Of a DNA stretch of 64,000 bases, positions 26,106-37,634 are shown piece after piece. The notes beneath the pieces were generated by a model that saw only the letters and a list, made by a program, of their open reading frames with translations, had not been told where the DNA came from and searched no databases. The DNA is from Mixophyes australis (Eukaryota > Chordata > Amphibia > Anura > Limnodynastidae), in NCBI GenBank assembly GCA_036250195.1, contig JAVHZZ010000075.1, positions 124,001-188,000 of the forward strand. Reading direction: 5' to 3'. Numbering within the stretch: position 1 is the first letter of the stretch; the number at the start of each line of letters is the position of its first letter. The translations under genes were made by a program, and so were the position numbers.

Positions 26106-27102
26106 GGATACAAATAAGAATAAGTATAAAAATTAGAATAAGTATAAAAATAAGAATAAAAAAAGTATAAAAATAAGAATAAGTATAATAATAAGTATAA
26201 AAATAAGAATAAAACAAAAATACAAATAAAAATAAGAATAAGTAAAAAAATAAATACAAAAATAAGAATAAAAAAAAGTATAAAATTAAGAATAAGTATA
26301 AAAATAAGTATAAAAATAAGAATAAAAAAAAAATTTGTTTAAGAATAAGTATAAAAATAAGTATAAAAATAAGAATAAAAAAAAAATTAGTATAAAAATA
26401 AGAATAAGTACAAAAATAAGTATAAAAATAAGAATGAAACAAAAATAAGTATAGAAATAAGAATAAGAAAAAAAAGTATAAAAATAAGAATAAGTATAAA
26501 AATAAGTATAAAAATAAGAATAAAAAAAAATAAGTATTAAAATAAGAATAAAACACAAATAAGTATAAAAATAAGAATAAAAAAAGGATAAAAATAAGAA
26601 TAAGTATAAAAATAAGTATAAAAAAAATTAGTATAAAAATAAGAATAAGTATAAAAATAAGTATAAAAATAAGAATAAAAAAAAAATAAGTATAGAAATA
26701 AGAATAAAAAAAAAAAAGTATAAAAATAAGAATAAGTATAAAAATAAGTATAAAAAAAATTAGTATAAAAATAAGAATAAGTATAAAAATAAGTATAAAA
26801 ATAAGAATAAAAAAAAAATAAGTATAGAAATAAGAATAAAAAGAAAAAGTATAAAAATAAGAATAAGTATAAAAATAAGTATAAAAATAAGAATAAAAAA
26901 AATAAGTATTAAAATAAGAATAAAACACAAATAAGTATAAAAATAAGAATAAAAAAAAGGATAAAAATAAGAATAAGTATAAAAATAAGAATAAAAAAAG
27001 GATAAAATTAAGAATAAGTATAAAAATAAGTATAAAAATAAGTATAACAAAAATTAGTATAAAAATAAGAATAAACAAAAATAAGTATAAAAATTAAAAA
27101 AA
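26106..27102 (+). repeat. S block 1, divergent, with 132-base tandem pair
   Basis: The order is GGATAC box, a degenerate CATAT segment (ACAAATAAAAAT, AAATACAAAAAT, TTTGTTTAAG), AATGAAACAAAAATAAG (about 26433), TAGA box, AAGTATTAAAATAAG (about 26533), GGATA, a TAGA-containing unit repeated at a 132-base spacing (GTATAG at 26690 and 26822), a second AAGTATTAAAATAAG (about 26904) and GGATAAAATTAAG (about 27000). This copy has the most private substitutions of the six S blocks. Confidence 0.85.
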
Positions 27103-28082
27103 ATGTATTAAAATAAGTATAAAAATCAGAATAAGTATAAAAATAAGAATAAAACAAAAATAAGTATAAAAATAAGAATAAGAAAAAAAAGTATAAAAAT
27201 AAGAATAAGTAAAAATAAGTATAAAAATAAGAATAAACAAAAAGTATAAGAATAAGTATAATAATAAGTATAAAAATAAGTATAAAAATCAGAATAAAAA
27301 AAAATTAGTATAAGAATAAGTATAAAAATAAGTATAAGAATAAACAAAAAATGGTATAAAAATAAGAATAAGTATAAAATAACTATAAAAATAAGAATAA
27401 AAAAAGTATAAGAATAAGAATAAGTATAAAAATAAGTATAAAAATAAGAATAAAAAAAAAATTAGTATAAAAATAAGAATAAAAGAAATTAGTATAAAAA
27501 TAAGAATAAGTATAAAAATAAGTATAAAAATAATAATAAAACAAAAATAAGTATAAAAATAAGAATAAACAAAAATAAGTATAAAAATAAGAATAAAAAA
27601 AATTGTATAAAAAAAAGAATAAGTATAAAAATAAGAATAAAAAAATAATTAGTATAAAAATAGGAATAAGTATAAAAATAAGTATAAAACTAAAAATGTA
27701 TAAAAATAAGTATAAGTATAAAAATAAGTATAAAAATAAGAATAAAAAAAAAGTATAAGAATAAGTATAATAATAAGTATAAAAATAAGAAAAAAACAAA
27801 AATACATATAAAAATAAGAATAAGTATAAAAATAAGAATAAAATAAAAATAAGTATAAAAATAAGAATAAAAAAAAATAGTATAAAAATAAGAATAAAAC
27901 AAAAATAAGTATAAAAATAAGAATAAAAAAAGTATAAAAATAAGAATAAGTATAAAAATAAGTATAAAAAAAAATTAGTATAAAAATAAGAATAAGTATA
28001 AAAATAAGTATAAAAATAAGAATAAAACAAAAATAAGTATAAAAATAAGAATAAACAAAAATAAGTATAAAAATTAAAAAAA
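27103..28082 (+). repeat. TGTATT to GGTA to CATAT segment after S block 1
   Basis: Here the interval from TGTATT (27103) to GGTA (27353) is only 250 bases and lacks the CATAT portion, unlike the 525-770 bases at earlier cycles. Then come AAAAGAAATTAG, TAGG (27661), CTAAAAATG (about 27690) and CATAT (about 27807). There is no GTGTA box here. Confidence 0.85.
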
Positions 28083-29211
28083 ATGTATTAAAATAAGTAT
28101 AAAAATCAGAATAAGTATAAAAATAAGAATAAAACAAAAATAAGTATAAAAATAAGAATAAGAAAAAAAAGTATAAAAATAAGAATAAGTAAAAATAAGT
28201 ACAAAAATAAGAATAAAAAAAAGTATAAAATTAAGAATAAGTATAAAAATAAGTATAAAAATAAGAATAAAAAAAAATTAGTATAAAAATAAGAATAAGT
28301 ATAAAAATAAGTATAAAAATAAGAATAAAAAAAAAAATTAGTATAAGAATAAGTATAAAAATAAGTATAAAAATAAGAATAAAAAAAAAATTTGTATAAA
28401 AATAAGAATAAGTATAAAAATAAGTATAAAAATAAGAATAAAACAAAAATAAGTATAAAAATAAGAATAAGAAAAAAAAGTATAAAAATAAGAATAAGAA
28501 AAAATAAGTATAAAAATAAGAATAAAAAAAATGAGTATAAAAATAAGAATAAACAAAAAGTATAAGAATAAGTATAATAATAAGTATAAAAATAAGAATA
28601 AAACAAAAATACATATAAAAATAAGAATAAGTAAAAAAATAAGTACAAAAATAAGAATAAAAAAAAGTATAAAATTAAGAATAAGTATAAAAAATAAGTA
28701 TAAAAATAAGAATAAAAAAAAATTAGTATAAGAATAAGTATAAAAATAAGTATAAAAATAAGAATAAAAAAAAAAATTAGTATAAAAATAAGAATAAGTA
28801 CAAAAATAAGTATAAAAATAAGAATAAAACAAAAATACATATAAAAATAAAAATAAGTATAAAAATAAGAATAAAAAAAAAGTATAAGAATAAGTATAAT
28901 AATAAGTATAAAAATAAGAAAAAAACAAAAATACATATAAAAATAAGAATAAGTATAAAAATAAGAATAAAATAAAAATAAGTATAAAAATAAGAATAAA
29001 AAAAAATAGTATAAAAATAAGAATAAAACAAAAATAAGTATAAAAATAAGAATAAAAAAAGTATAAAAATAAGAATAAGTATAAAAATAAGTATAAAAAA
29101 AAATTAGTATAAAAATAAGAATAAGTATAAAAATAAGTATAAAAATAAGAATAAAACAAAAATAAGTATAAAAATAAGAATAAACAAAAATAAGTATAAA
29201 AATTAAAAAAA
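28083..29211 (+). repeat. TGTATT-ATGAG unit, 1129 bases
   Basis: ATGAG lies at 28531 and CATAT boxes near 28613, 28838 and 28934. It aligns with 29212 onward at 1129 (ATGAG to ATGAG). An A10T3 tract (28381-28393) replaces the usual A10 followed by TTAG, and an extra A occurs near 28690. Confidence 0.86.
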
Positions 29212-30355
29212 ATGTATTAAAATAAGTATAAAAATCAGAATAAGTATAAAAATAAGAATAAAACAAAAATAAGTATAAAAATAAGAATAAGAAAAAAAAG
29301 TATAAAAATAAGAATAAGTAAAAATAAGTACAAAAATAAGAATAAAAAAAAGTATAAAATTAAGAATAAGTATAAAAATAAGTATAAAAATAAGAATAAA
29401 AAAAAATTAGTATAAAAATAAGAATAAGTATAAAAATAAGTATAAAAATAAGAATAAAAAAAAAAATTAGTATAAGAATAAGTATAAAAATAAGTATAAA
29501 AATAAGAATAAAAAAAAAATTTGTATAAAAATAAGAATAAGTATAAAAATAAGTATAAAAATAAGAATAAAACAAAAATAAGTATAAAAATAAGAATAAG
29601 AAAAAAAAGTATAAAAATAAGAATAAGAAAAAATAAGTATAAAAATAAGAATAAAAAAAATGAGTATAAAAATAAGAATAAACAAAAAGTATAAGAATAA
29701 GTATAATAATAAGTATAAAAATAAGAATAAAACAAAAATACATATAAAAATAAGAATAAGTAAAAAAATAAGTACAAAAATAAGAATAAAAAAAAGTATA
29801 AAATTAAGAATAAGTATAAAAATAAGTATAAAAATAAGAATAAAAAAAAATTAGTATAAGAATAAGTATAAAAATAAGTATAAAAATAAGAATAAAAAAA
29901 AAAATTAGTATAAAAATAAGAATAAGTACAAAAATAAGTATAAAAATAAGAATAAAACAAAAATAAGTATAGAAATAAGAATAAGAAAAAAAAGTATAAA
30001 AATAAGAATAAGTATAAAAATAAGTATAAAAATAAGAATAAAAAAAAAATTAGTATAAAAATAAGAATAAAAGAAATTAGTATAAAAATAAGAATAAGTA
30101 TAAAAATAAGTATAAAAATAAGAATAAAAAAAAAAATTAGTATAAGAATAAGTATAAAAATAAGTGTAAAAATAAGAATAAAAAAAAAAAAGTATAAAAA
30201 TAAGAATAAGTATAAAAATAAGTATAAAAATAATAATAAAACAAAAATTAGTATAAAAATAAGAATAAGTATAAAAATAAGTATAAAAATAAGAATAAAA
30301 CAAAAATAAGTATAAAAATAAGAATAAACAAAAATAAGTATAAAAATTAAAAAAA
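29212..30355 (+). repeat. TGTATT-ATGAG-TAGA-GTGTA unit, 1144 bases
   Basis: The tandem neighbour of the preceding unit: ATGAG 29660, TAGA about 29970, AAAAGAAATTAG 30069, GTGTA 30173. The next unit begins 1144 bases later (ATGAG 30804). From about 30008 it also belongs to the segment repeated at 37.3 and 51.1 kb. Confidence 0.86.
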
Positions 30356-32754
30356 ATGTATTAAAATAAGTATAAAAATCAGAATAAGTATAAAAATAAG
30401 AATAAAACAAAAATAAGTATAAAAATAAGAATAAGAAAAAAAAGTATAAAAATAAGAATAAGTAAAAATAAGTACAAAAATAAGAATAAAAAAAAGTATA
30501 AAATTAAGAATAAGTATAAAAATAAGTATAAAAATAAGAATAAAAAAAAATTAGTATAAAAATAAGAATAAGTATAAAAATAAGTATAAAAATAAGAATA
30601 AAAAAAAAAATTAGTATAAGAATAAGTATAAAAATAAGTATAAAAATAAGAATAAAAAAAAAATTAGTATAAAAATAAGAATAAGTATAAAAATAAGTAT
30701 AAAAATAAGAATAAAACAAAAATAAGTATAAAAATAAGAATAAAAAAAAAAAGTATAAAAATAAGAATAAGAAAAAATAAGTATAAAAATAAGAATAAAA
30801 AAAATGAGTATAAAAATAAGAATAAACAAAAAGTATAAGAATAAGTATAATAATAAGTATAAAAATAAGAATAAAACAAAAATACATATAAAAATAAGAA
30901 TAAGTAAAAAAATAAGTACAAAAATAAGAATAAAAAAAAGTATAAAATTAAGAATAAGTATAAAAATAAGTATAAAAATAAGAATAAAAAAAAATTAGTA
31001 TAAGAATAAGTATAAAAATAAGTATAAAAATAAGAATAAAAAAAAAAATTAGTATAAAAATAAGAATAAGTACAAAAATAAGTATAAAAATAAGAATAAA
31101 ACAAAAATAAGTATAGAAATAAGAATAAGAAAAAAAAGTATAAAAATAAGAATAAGTATAAAAATAAGTATAAAAATAAGAATAAAAAAAAAATTAGTAT
31201 AAAAATAAGAATAAAAGAAATTAGTATAAAAATAAGAATAAGTATAAAAATAAGTATAAAAATAAGAATAAAAAAAAAAATTAGTATAAGAATAAGTATA
31301 AAAATAAGTGTAAAAATAAGAATAAAAAAAAAAGTATAAAAATAAGAATAAGTATAAAAATAAGTATAAAAATAATAATAAAACAAAAAAAAGTATAAAA
31401 ATAAGAATAAGTATAAAAATAAGTATAAAAATAAGAATAAAACAAAAATAAGTATAAAAATAAGAATAAACAAAAATAAGTATAAAAATAAGAATAAAAA
31501 AAATTGTATAAAAATAAGAATAAGTATAAAAATAAGAATAAAAAAATAATTAGTATAAAAATAGGAATAAGTATAAAAATAAGTATAAAAATAAAAATGT
31601 ATAAAAATAAGTATAAGTATAAAAATAAGTATAAAAATATGAATAAAAAAAAAGTATAAGAATAAGTATAATAATAAGTATAAAAATAAGAAAAAAACAA
31701 AAATACATATAAAAATAAGAATAAGTATAAAAATAAGAATAAAATAAAAATAAGTATAAAAATAAGAATAAAAAAAAATAGTATAAAAATAAGAATAAAA
31801 CAAAAATAAGTATAAAAATAAGAATAAACAAAAAGGATAAAAATAAGAATAAGTATAAAAATAAGAATAAAAAAGTATAAAAATAAGAATAAGTATAAAA
31901 ATAAGTATAAAAATAAGTATAAAAAAAAATTAGTATAAAAATAAGAATAAGTATAAAAATAAGTATAAAAATAAGAATAAGTATAAAAATAAGAATAAAA
32001 CAAAAATAAGTATAAAAATAAGAATAAAAAAAATAAGTATAAAAATAAGAATAAAACACAAATAAGTATAAAAATAAGAATAATAAAAGGATACAAATAA
32101 GAATAAGTATAAAAATTAGAATAAGTATAAAAATAAGAATAAAAAAAAGTATAAAAATAAGAATAAGTATAAAAATAAGTATAAAAATAAGAATAAAACA
32201 AAAATAAGTATAAAAATAAGAATAAACAAAAATAAGTATAAAAATAAGAATAAAAAAAATTGTATAAAAATAAGTATAAGTATAAAAATAAGTATAAAAA
32301 TCAGAATAAAAAAGTATTAGAATAAGAATAAGTATAAAAATAAGTATAAAAATAAGAATAAAACAAAAATACATATAAAAATAAGAATAAGTAAAAAAAT
32401 AAGTACAAAAATAAGAATAAAAAAAAGTATAAAATTAAGAATAAGTATAAAAATAAGTATAAAAATAAGAATAAAAAAAAATTAGTATAAGAATAAGTAT
32501 AAAAATAAGTATAAAAATAAGAATAAAAAAAAATTAGTATAAAAATAAGAATAAGTATAAAAATAAGTATAAAAATAAGAATAAAAAAAAAAATTAGTAT
32601 AAGAATAAGTATAAAAATAAGTATAAAAATAAGAATAAAAAAAAAATTAGTATAAAAATAAGAATAAGTATAAAAATAAGTATAAAAATAAGAATAAAAC
32701 AAAAATAAGTATAAAAATAAGAATAAACAAAAATAAATATAAAAATTAAAAAAA
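30356..32754 (+). repeat. 2.4-kb unit, copy 1 of 3
   Basis: The order is TGTATT 30356, ATGAG 30804, TAGA, GTGTA 31308, TAGG 31562, CATAT, GGATA, GGATAC 32089, then a rare AAAAAAGTATTAGAATAAG junction (about 32309), CATAT and TGTATT 32755. It aligns with 37635-40033 (offset 7279) and 51400-53798 (offset 21044). A private A for G occurs near 30742 in an AAGAAAAAAAAGTAT linker. Confidence 0.91.
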
Positions 32755-33333
32755 ATGTATTAAAATAAGTATAAAAATCAGAATAAGTATAAAAATAAGA
32801 ATAAAAAAAATTGTATAAAAATAAGAATAAGTATAAAAATAAGAATAAAAAAATAATTAGTATAAAAATAGGAATAAGTATAAAAATAAGTATAAAACTA
32901 AAAATGTATAAAAATAAGTATAAGTATAAAAATAAGTATAAAAATAAGAATAAAAAAAAAGTATAAGAATAAGTATAATAATAAGTATAAAAATAAGAAA
33001 AAAACAAAAATACATATAAAAATAAGAATAAGTATAAAAATAAGAATAAAATAAAAATAAGTATAAAAATAAGAATAAAAAAAAATAGTATAAAAATAAG
33101 AATAAAACAAAAATAAGTATAAAAATAAGAATAAACAAAAAGGATAAAAATAAGAATAAGTATAAAAATAAGAATAAAAAAAGTATAAAAATAAGAATAA
33201 GTATAAAAATAAGTATAAAAAAAAATTAGTATAAAAATAAGAATAAGTATAAAAATAAGTATAAAAATAAGAATAAAACAAAAATAAGTATAAAAATAAG
33301 AATAAACAAAAATAAGTATAAAAATTAAAAAAA
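32755..33333 (+). repeat. Short TGTATT unit, 579 bases
   Basis: The spacing between TGTATT boxes (32755 and 33334) is the shortest in the second half. It contains TAGG (32869), CTAAAAATG, CATAT (33012) and GGATA (33140), without ATGAG. AAATAAATATAAAAAT precedes the first box, a private variant. Confidence 0.84.
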
Positions 33334-34635
33334 ATGTATTAAAATAAGTATAAAAATCAGAATAAGTATAAAAATAAGAATAAAACAAAAATAAGTATAA
33401 AAATAAGAATAAGAAAAAAAAGTATAAAAATAAGAATAAGTAAAAATAAGTACAAAAATAAGAATAAAAAAAAGTATAAAATTAAGAATAAGTATAAAAA
33501 TAAGTATAAAAATAAGAATAAAAAAAAATTAGTATAAAAATAAGAATAAGTATAAAAATAAGTATAAAAATAAGAATAAAAAAAAAAATTAGTATAAGAA
33601 TAAGTATAAAAATAAGTATAAAAATAAGAATAAAAAAAAAATTTGTATAAAAATAAGAATAAGTATAAAAATAAGTATAAAAATAAGAATAAAACAAAAA
33701 TAAGTATAAAAATAAGAATAAGAAAAAAAAGTATAAAAATAAGAATAAGAAAAAATAAGTACAAAAATAAGAATAAAAAAAAGTATAAAATTAAAAATAA
33801 GTATAAAAATAAGAATAAAAAAAAATTAGTATAAGAATAAGTATAAAAATAAGTGTAAAAATAAGAATAAAAAAAAAAAAGTATAAAAATAAGAATAAGT
33901 ATAAAAATAAGTATAAAAATAATAATAAAACAAAAATAAGTATAAAAATAAGAATAAGTATAAAAATAAGTATAAAAATAAGAATAAAACAAAAATAAGT
34001 ATAAAAATAAGAATAAACAAAAATAAGTATAAAAATAAGAATAAAAAAAATTGTATAAAAATAAGAATAAGTATAAAAATAAGAATAAAAAAATAATTAG
34101 TATAAAAATAGGAATACGTATAAAAATAAGTATAAAAATAAAAATGTATAAAAATAAGTATAAGTATAAAAATAAGTATAAAAATATGAATAAAAAAAAA
34201 GTATAAGAATAAGTATAATAATAAGTATAAAAATAAGAAAAAAACAAAAATACATATAAAAATAAGAATAAGTATAAAAATAAGAATAAAATAAAAATAA
34301 GTATAAAAATAAGAATAAAAAAAAATAGTATAAAAATAAGAATAAAACAAAAATAAGTATAAAAATAAGAATAAACAAAAAGGATAAAAATAAGAATAAG
34401 TATAAAAATAAGAATAAAAAAGTATAAAAATAAGAATAAGTATAAAAATAAGTATAAAAATAAGTATAAAAAAAAATTAGTATAAAAATAAGAATAAGTA
34501 TAAAAATAAGTATAAAAATAAGAATAAGTATAAAAATAAGAATAAAACAAAAATAAGTATAAAAATAAGAATAAAAAAAATAAGTATAAAAATAAGAATA
34601 AAACACAAATAAGTATAAAAATAAGAATAAAAAAA
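33334..34635 (+). repeat. TGTATT-GTGTA-CpG TAGG-CATAT segment
   Basis: It carries GTATAAAATTAAAAATAAG (about 33782), GTGTA (about 33852), the first CpG-bearing TAGG box (34109, CpG at 34117), CATAT (about 34254), GGATA (about 34382) and CACAAAT, ending at GGATAC 34636. The same order is seen at 42.7-43.6, 54.5-55.6, 59.1-60.0 and 61.2-62.1 kb. Confidence 0.86.
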
Positions 34636-35539
34636 GGATACAAATAAGAATAAGTATAAAAATTAGAATAAGTATAATAATAAGTATAAAAATAAGAATA
34701 AAACAAAAATACATATAAAAATAAGAATAAGTAAAAAAATAAGTACAAAAATAAGAATAAAAAAAAGTATAAAATTAAGAATAAGTATAAAAATAAGTAT
34801 AAAAATAAGAATAAAAAAAAAATTTGTATAAGAATAAGTATAAAAATAAGTATAAAAATAAGAATAAAAAAAAAATTAGTATAAAAATAAGAATAAGTAT
34901 AAAAATAAGTATAAAAATAAGAATGAAACAAAAATAAGTATAGAAATAAGAATAGGAAAAAAAAGTATAAAAATAAGAATAAGTATAAAAATAAGTATAA
35001 AAATAAGAATAAAAAAAAATAAGTATTAAAATAAGAATAAAACACAAATAAGTATAAAAATAAGAATAAAAAAAGGATAAAAATAAGAATAAGTATAAAA
35101 ATAAGAATAAAAAAAAGGATAAAAATAAGAATAAGTATAAAAATAAGTATAAATATAAGTATAAAAATAAGTATAAAAAAAATTAGTATAAAAATAAGAA
35201 TAAGTATAAAAATAAGTATAAAAATAAGAATAAAAAAAAAATAAGTATAGAAATAAGAATAAAAAAAAAAAAGTATAAAAATAAGAATAAGTATAAGAAT
35301 AAGTATAAAAATAAGTATAAAAATAAGAATAAAAAAAAAAAGTATTAAAATAAGAATAAAACACAAATAAGTATAAAAATAAGAATAAAAAAAAGGATAA
35401 AAATAAGAATAAGTATAAAAATAAGAATAAAAAAAAGGATAAAATTAAGAATAAGTATAAAAATAAGTATAAAAATAAGTATAACAAAAATTAGTATAAA
35501 AATAAGAATAAACAAAAATAAGTATAAAAATTAAAAAAA
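34636..35539 (+). repeat. S block 2
   Basis: It has GGATAC, CATAT with AAGTAAAAAAATAAGTAC, AATGAAACAAAAATAAG (about 34922), AATAGGAAAAAAAAG, AAGTATTAAAATAAG, AAGTATAAATATAAG (about 35146, a 12-base word with one change), a TAGA unit, a second AAGTATTAAAATAAG and GGATAAAATTAAG. S blocks 5 and 6 share this arrangement. Confidence 0.87.
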
Positions 35540-36595
35540 ATGTATTAAAATAAGTATAAAAATCAGAATAAGTATAAAAATAAGAATAAAACAAAAATAA
35601 GTATAAAAATAAGAATAAGAAAAAAAAGTATAAAAATAAGAATAAGTAAAAATAAGTATAAAAATAAGAATAAACAAAAAGTATAAGAATAAGTATAATA
35701 ATAAGTATAAAAATAAGTATAAAAATCAGAATAAAAAAAAATTAGTATAAGAATAAGTATAAAAATAAGTATAAGAATAAACAAAAAATGGTACAAAAAT
35801 AAGAATAAGTATAAAATAACTATAAAAATAAGAATAAAAAAAGTATAAGAATAAGAATAAGTATAAAAATAAGTATAAAAATAAGAATAAAAAAAAAATT
35901 AGTATAAAAATAAGAATAAAAGAAATTAGTATAAAAATATGAATAAGTATAAAAATAAGTATAAAAATAAGAATAAAAAAAAAAATTAGTATAAGAATAA
36001 GTATAAAAATAAGTGTAAAAATAAGAATAAAAAAAAAAAGTATAAAAATAAGAATAAGTATAAAAATAAGTATAAAAATAATAATAAAACAAAAATAAGT
36101 ATAAAAATAAGAATAAGTATAAAAATAAGTTTAAAAATAAGAATAAAACAAAAATAAGTATAAAAATAGGAATAAGTATAAAAATAAGTATAAAACTAAA
36201 AATGTATAAAAATAAGTATAAGTATAAAAATAAGTATAAAAATAAGAATAAAAAAAAAGTATAAGAATAAGTATAATAATAAGTATAAAAATAAGAAAAA
36301 AACAAAAATACATATAAAAATAAGAATAAGTATAAAAATAAGAATAAAATAAAAATAAGTATAAAAATAAGAATAAAAAAAAATAGTATAAAAATAAGAA
36401 TAAAACAAAAATAAGTATAAAAATAAGAATAAACAAAAAGGATAAAAATAAGAATAAGTATAAAAATAAGAATAAAAAAAGTATAAAAATAAGAATAAGT
36501 ATAAAAATAAGTATAAAAAAAAATTAGTATAAAAATAAGAATAAGTATAAAAATAAGTATAAAAATAAGAATAAAACAAAAATAAGTATAAAAAT
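35540..36595 (+). repeat. TGTATT-GGTAC-GTGTA-TAGG-CTAAAAATG-CATAT segment
   Basis: TGTATT and GGTAC (35790) are 250 apart. AAAATATGAATAAG follows AAAAGAAATTAG (about 35935), and then come GTGTA (36014), AAGTTTA and TAGG (36167). The stretch between AAGTTTA and TAGG is about 100 bases shorter than at 9.7-9.8 kb. The same order follows S blocks 3, 4 and 6. Confidence 0.87.
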
Positions 36596-37634
36596 AAGAA
36601 TAAGAAAAAAAAGTATAAAAATAAGAATAAGTAAAAATAAGTACAAAAATAAGAATAAAAAAAAGTATAAAATTAAGAATAAGTATAAAAATAAGTATAA
36701 AAATAAGAATAAAAAAAAATTAGTATAAAAATAAGAATAAGTATAAAAATAAGTATAAAAATAAGAATAAAAAAAAAAATTAGTATAAGAATAAGTATAA
36801 AAATAAGTATAAAAATAAGAATAAAAAAAAAATTAGTATAAAAATAAGAATAAGTATAAAAATAAGTATAAAAATAAGAATAAAACAAAAATAAGTATAA
36901 AAATAAGAATAAGAAAAAAAAGTATAAAAATAAGAATAAGAAAAAATAAGTATAAAAATAAGAATAAAAAAAATGAGTATAAAAATAAGAATAAACAAAA
37001 ATTAGTATAAGAATAAGTATAAAAATAAGTATAAAAATAAGAATAAAAAAAAATTAGTATAAGAATAAGTATAAAAATAAGTATAAAAATAAGAATAAAA
37101 AAAAAATTAGTATAAAAATAAGAATAAGTATAAAAATAAGTATAAAAATAAGAATAAAACAAAAATAAGTATAAAAATAAGAATAAGAAAAAAAAGTATA
37201 AAAATAAGAATAAGAAAAAATAAGTATAAAAATAAGAATAAAAAAAATGAGTATAAAAATAAGAATAAACAAAAATTAGTATAAGAATAAGTATAAAAAT
37301 AAGTATAAAAATAAGAATAAAAAAAAAATTAGTATAAAAATAAGAATAAAAGAAATTAGTATAAAAATAAGAATAAGTATAAAAATAAGTATAAAAATAA
37401 GAATAAAAAAAAAAATTAGTATAAGAATAAGTATAAAAATAAGTGTAAAAATAAGAATAAAAAAAAAAAAGTATAAAAATAAGAATAAGTATAAAAATAA
37501 GTATAAAAATAATAATAAAACAAAAATTAGTATAAAAATAAGAATAAGTATAAAAATAAGTATAAAAATAAGAATAAAACAAAAATAAGTATAAAAATAA
37601 GAATAAACAAAAATAAGTATAAAAATTAAAAAAA
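36596..37634 (+). repeat. ATGAG segment with 274-base tandem pair
   Basis: ATGAG boxes lie at 36973 and 37247, 274 apart, each followed by AAACAAAAATTAGTAT rather than the AAACAAAAAGTAT of other ATGAG boxes. The same pair recurs at 46123/46397 and 50679/50953. AAAAGAAATTAG (37348) and GTGTA (37442) lead to the next unit. Confidence 0.88.
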
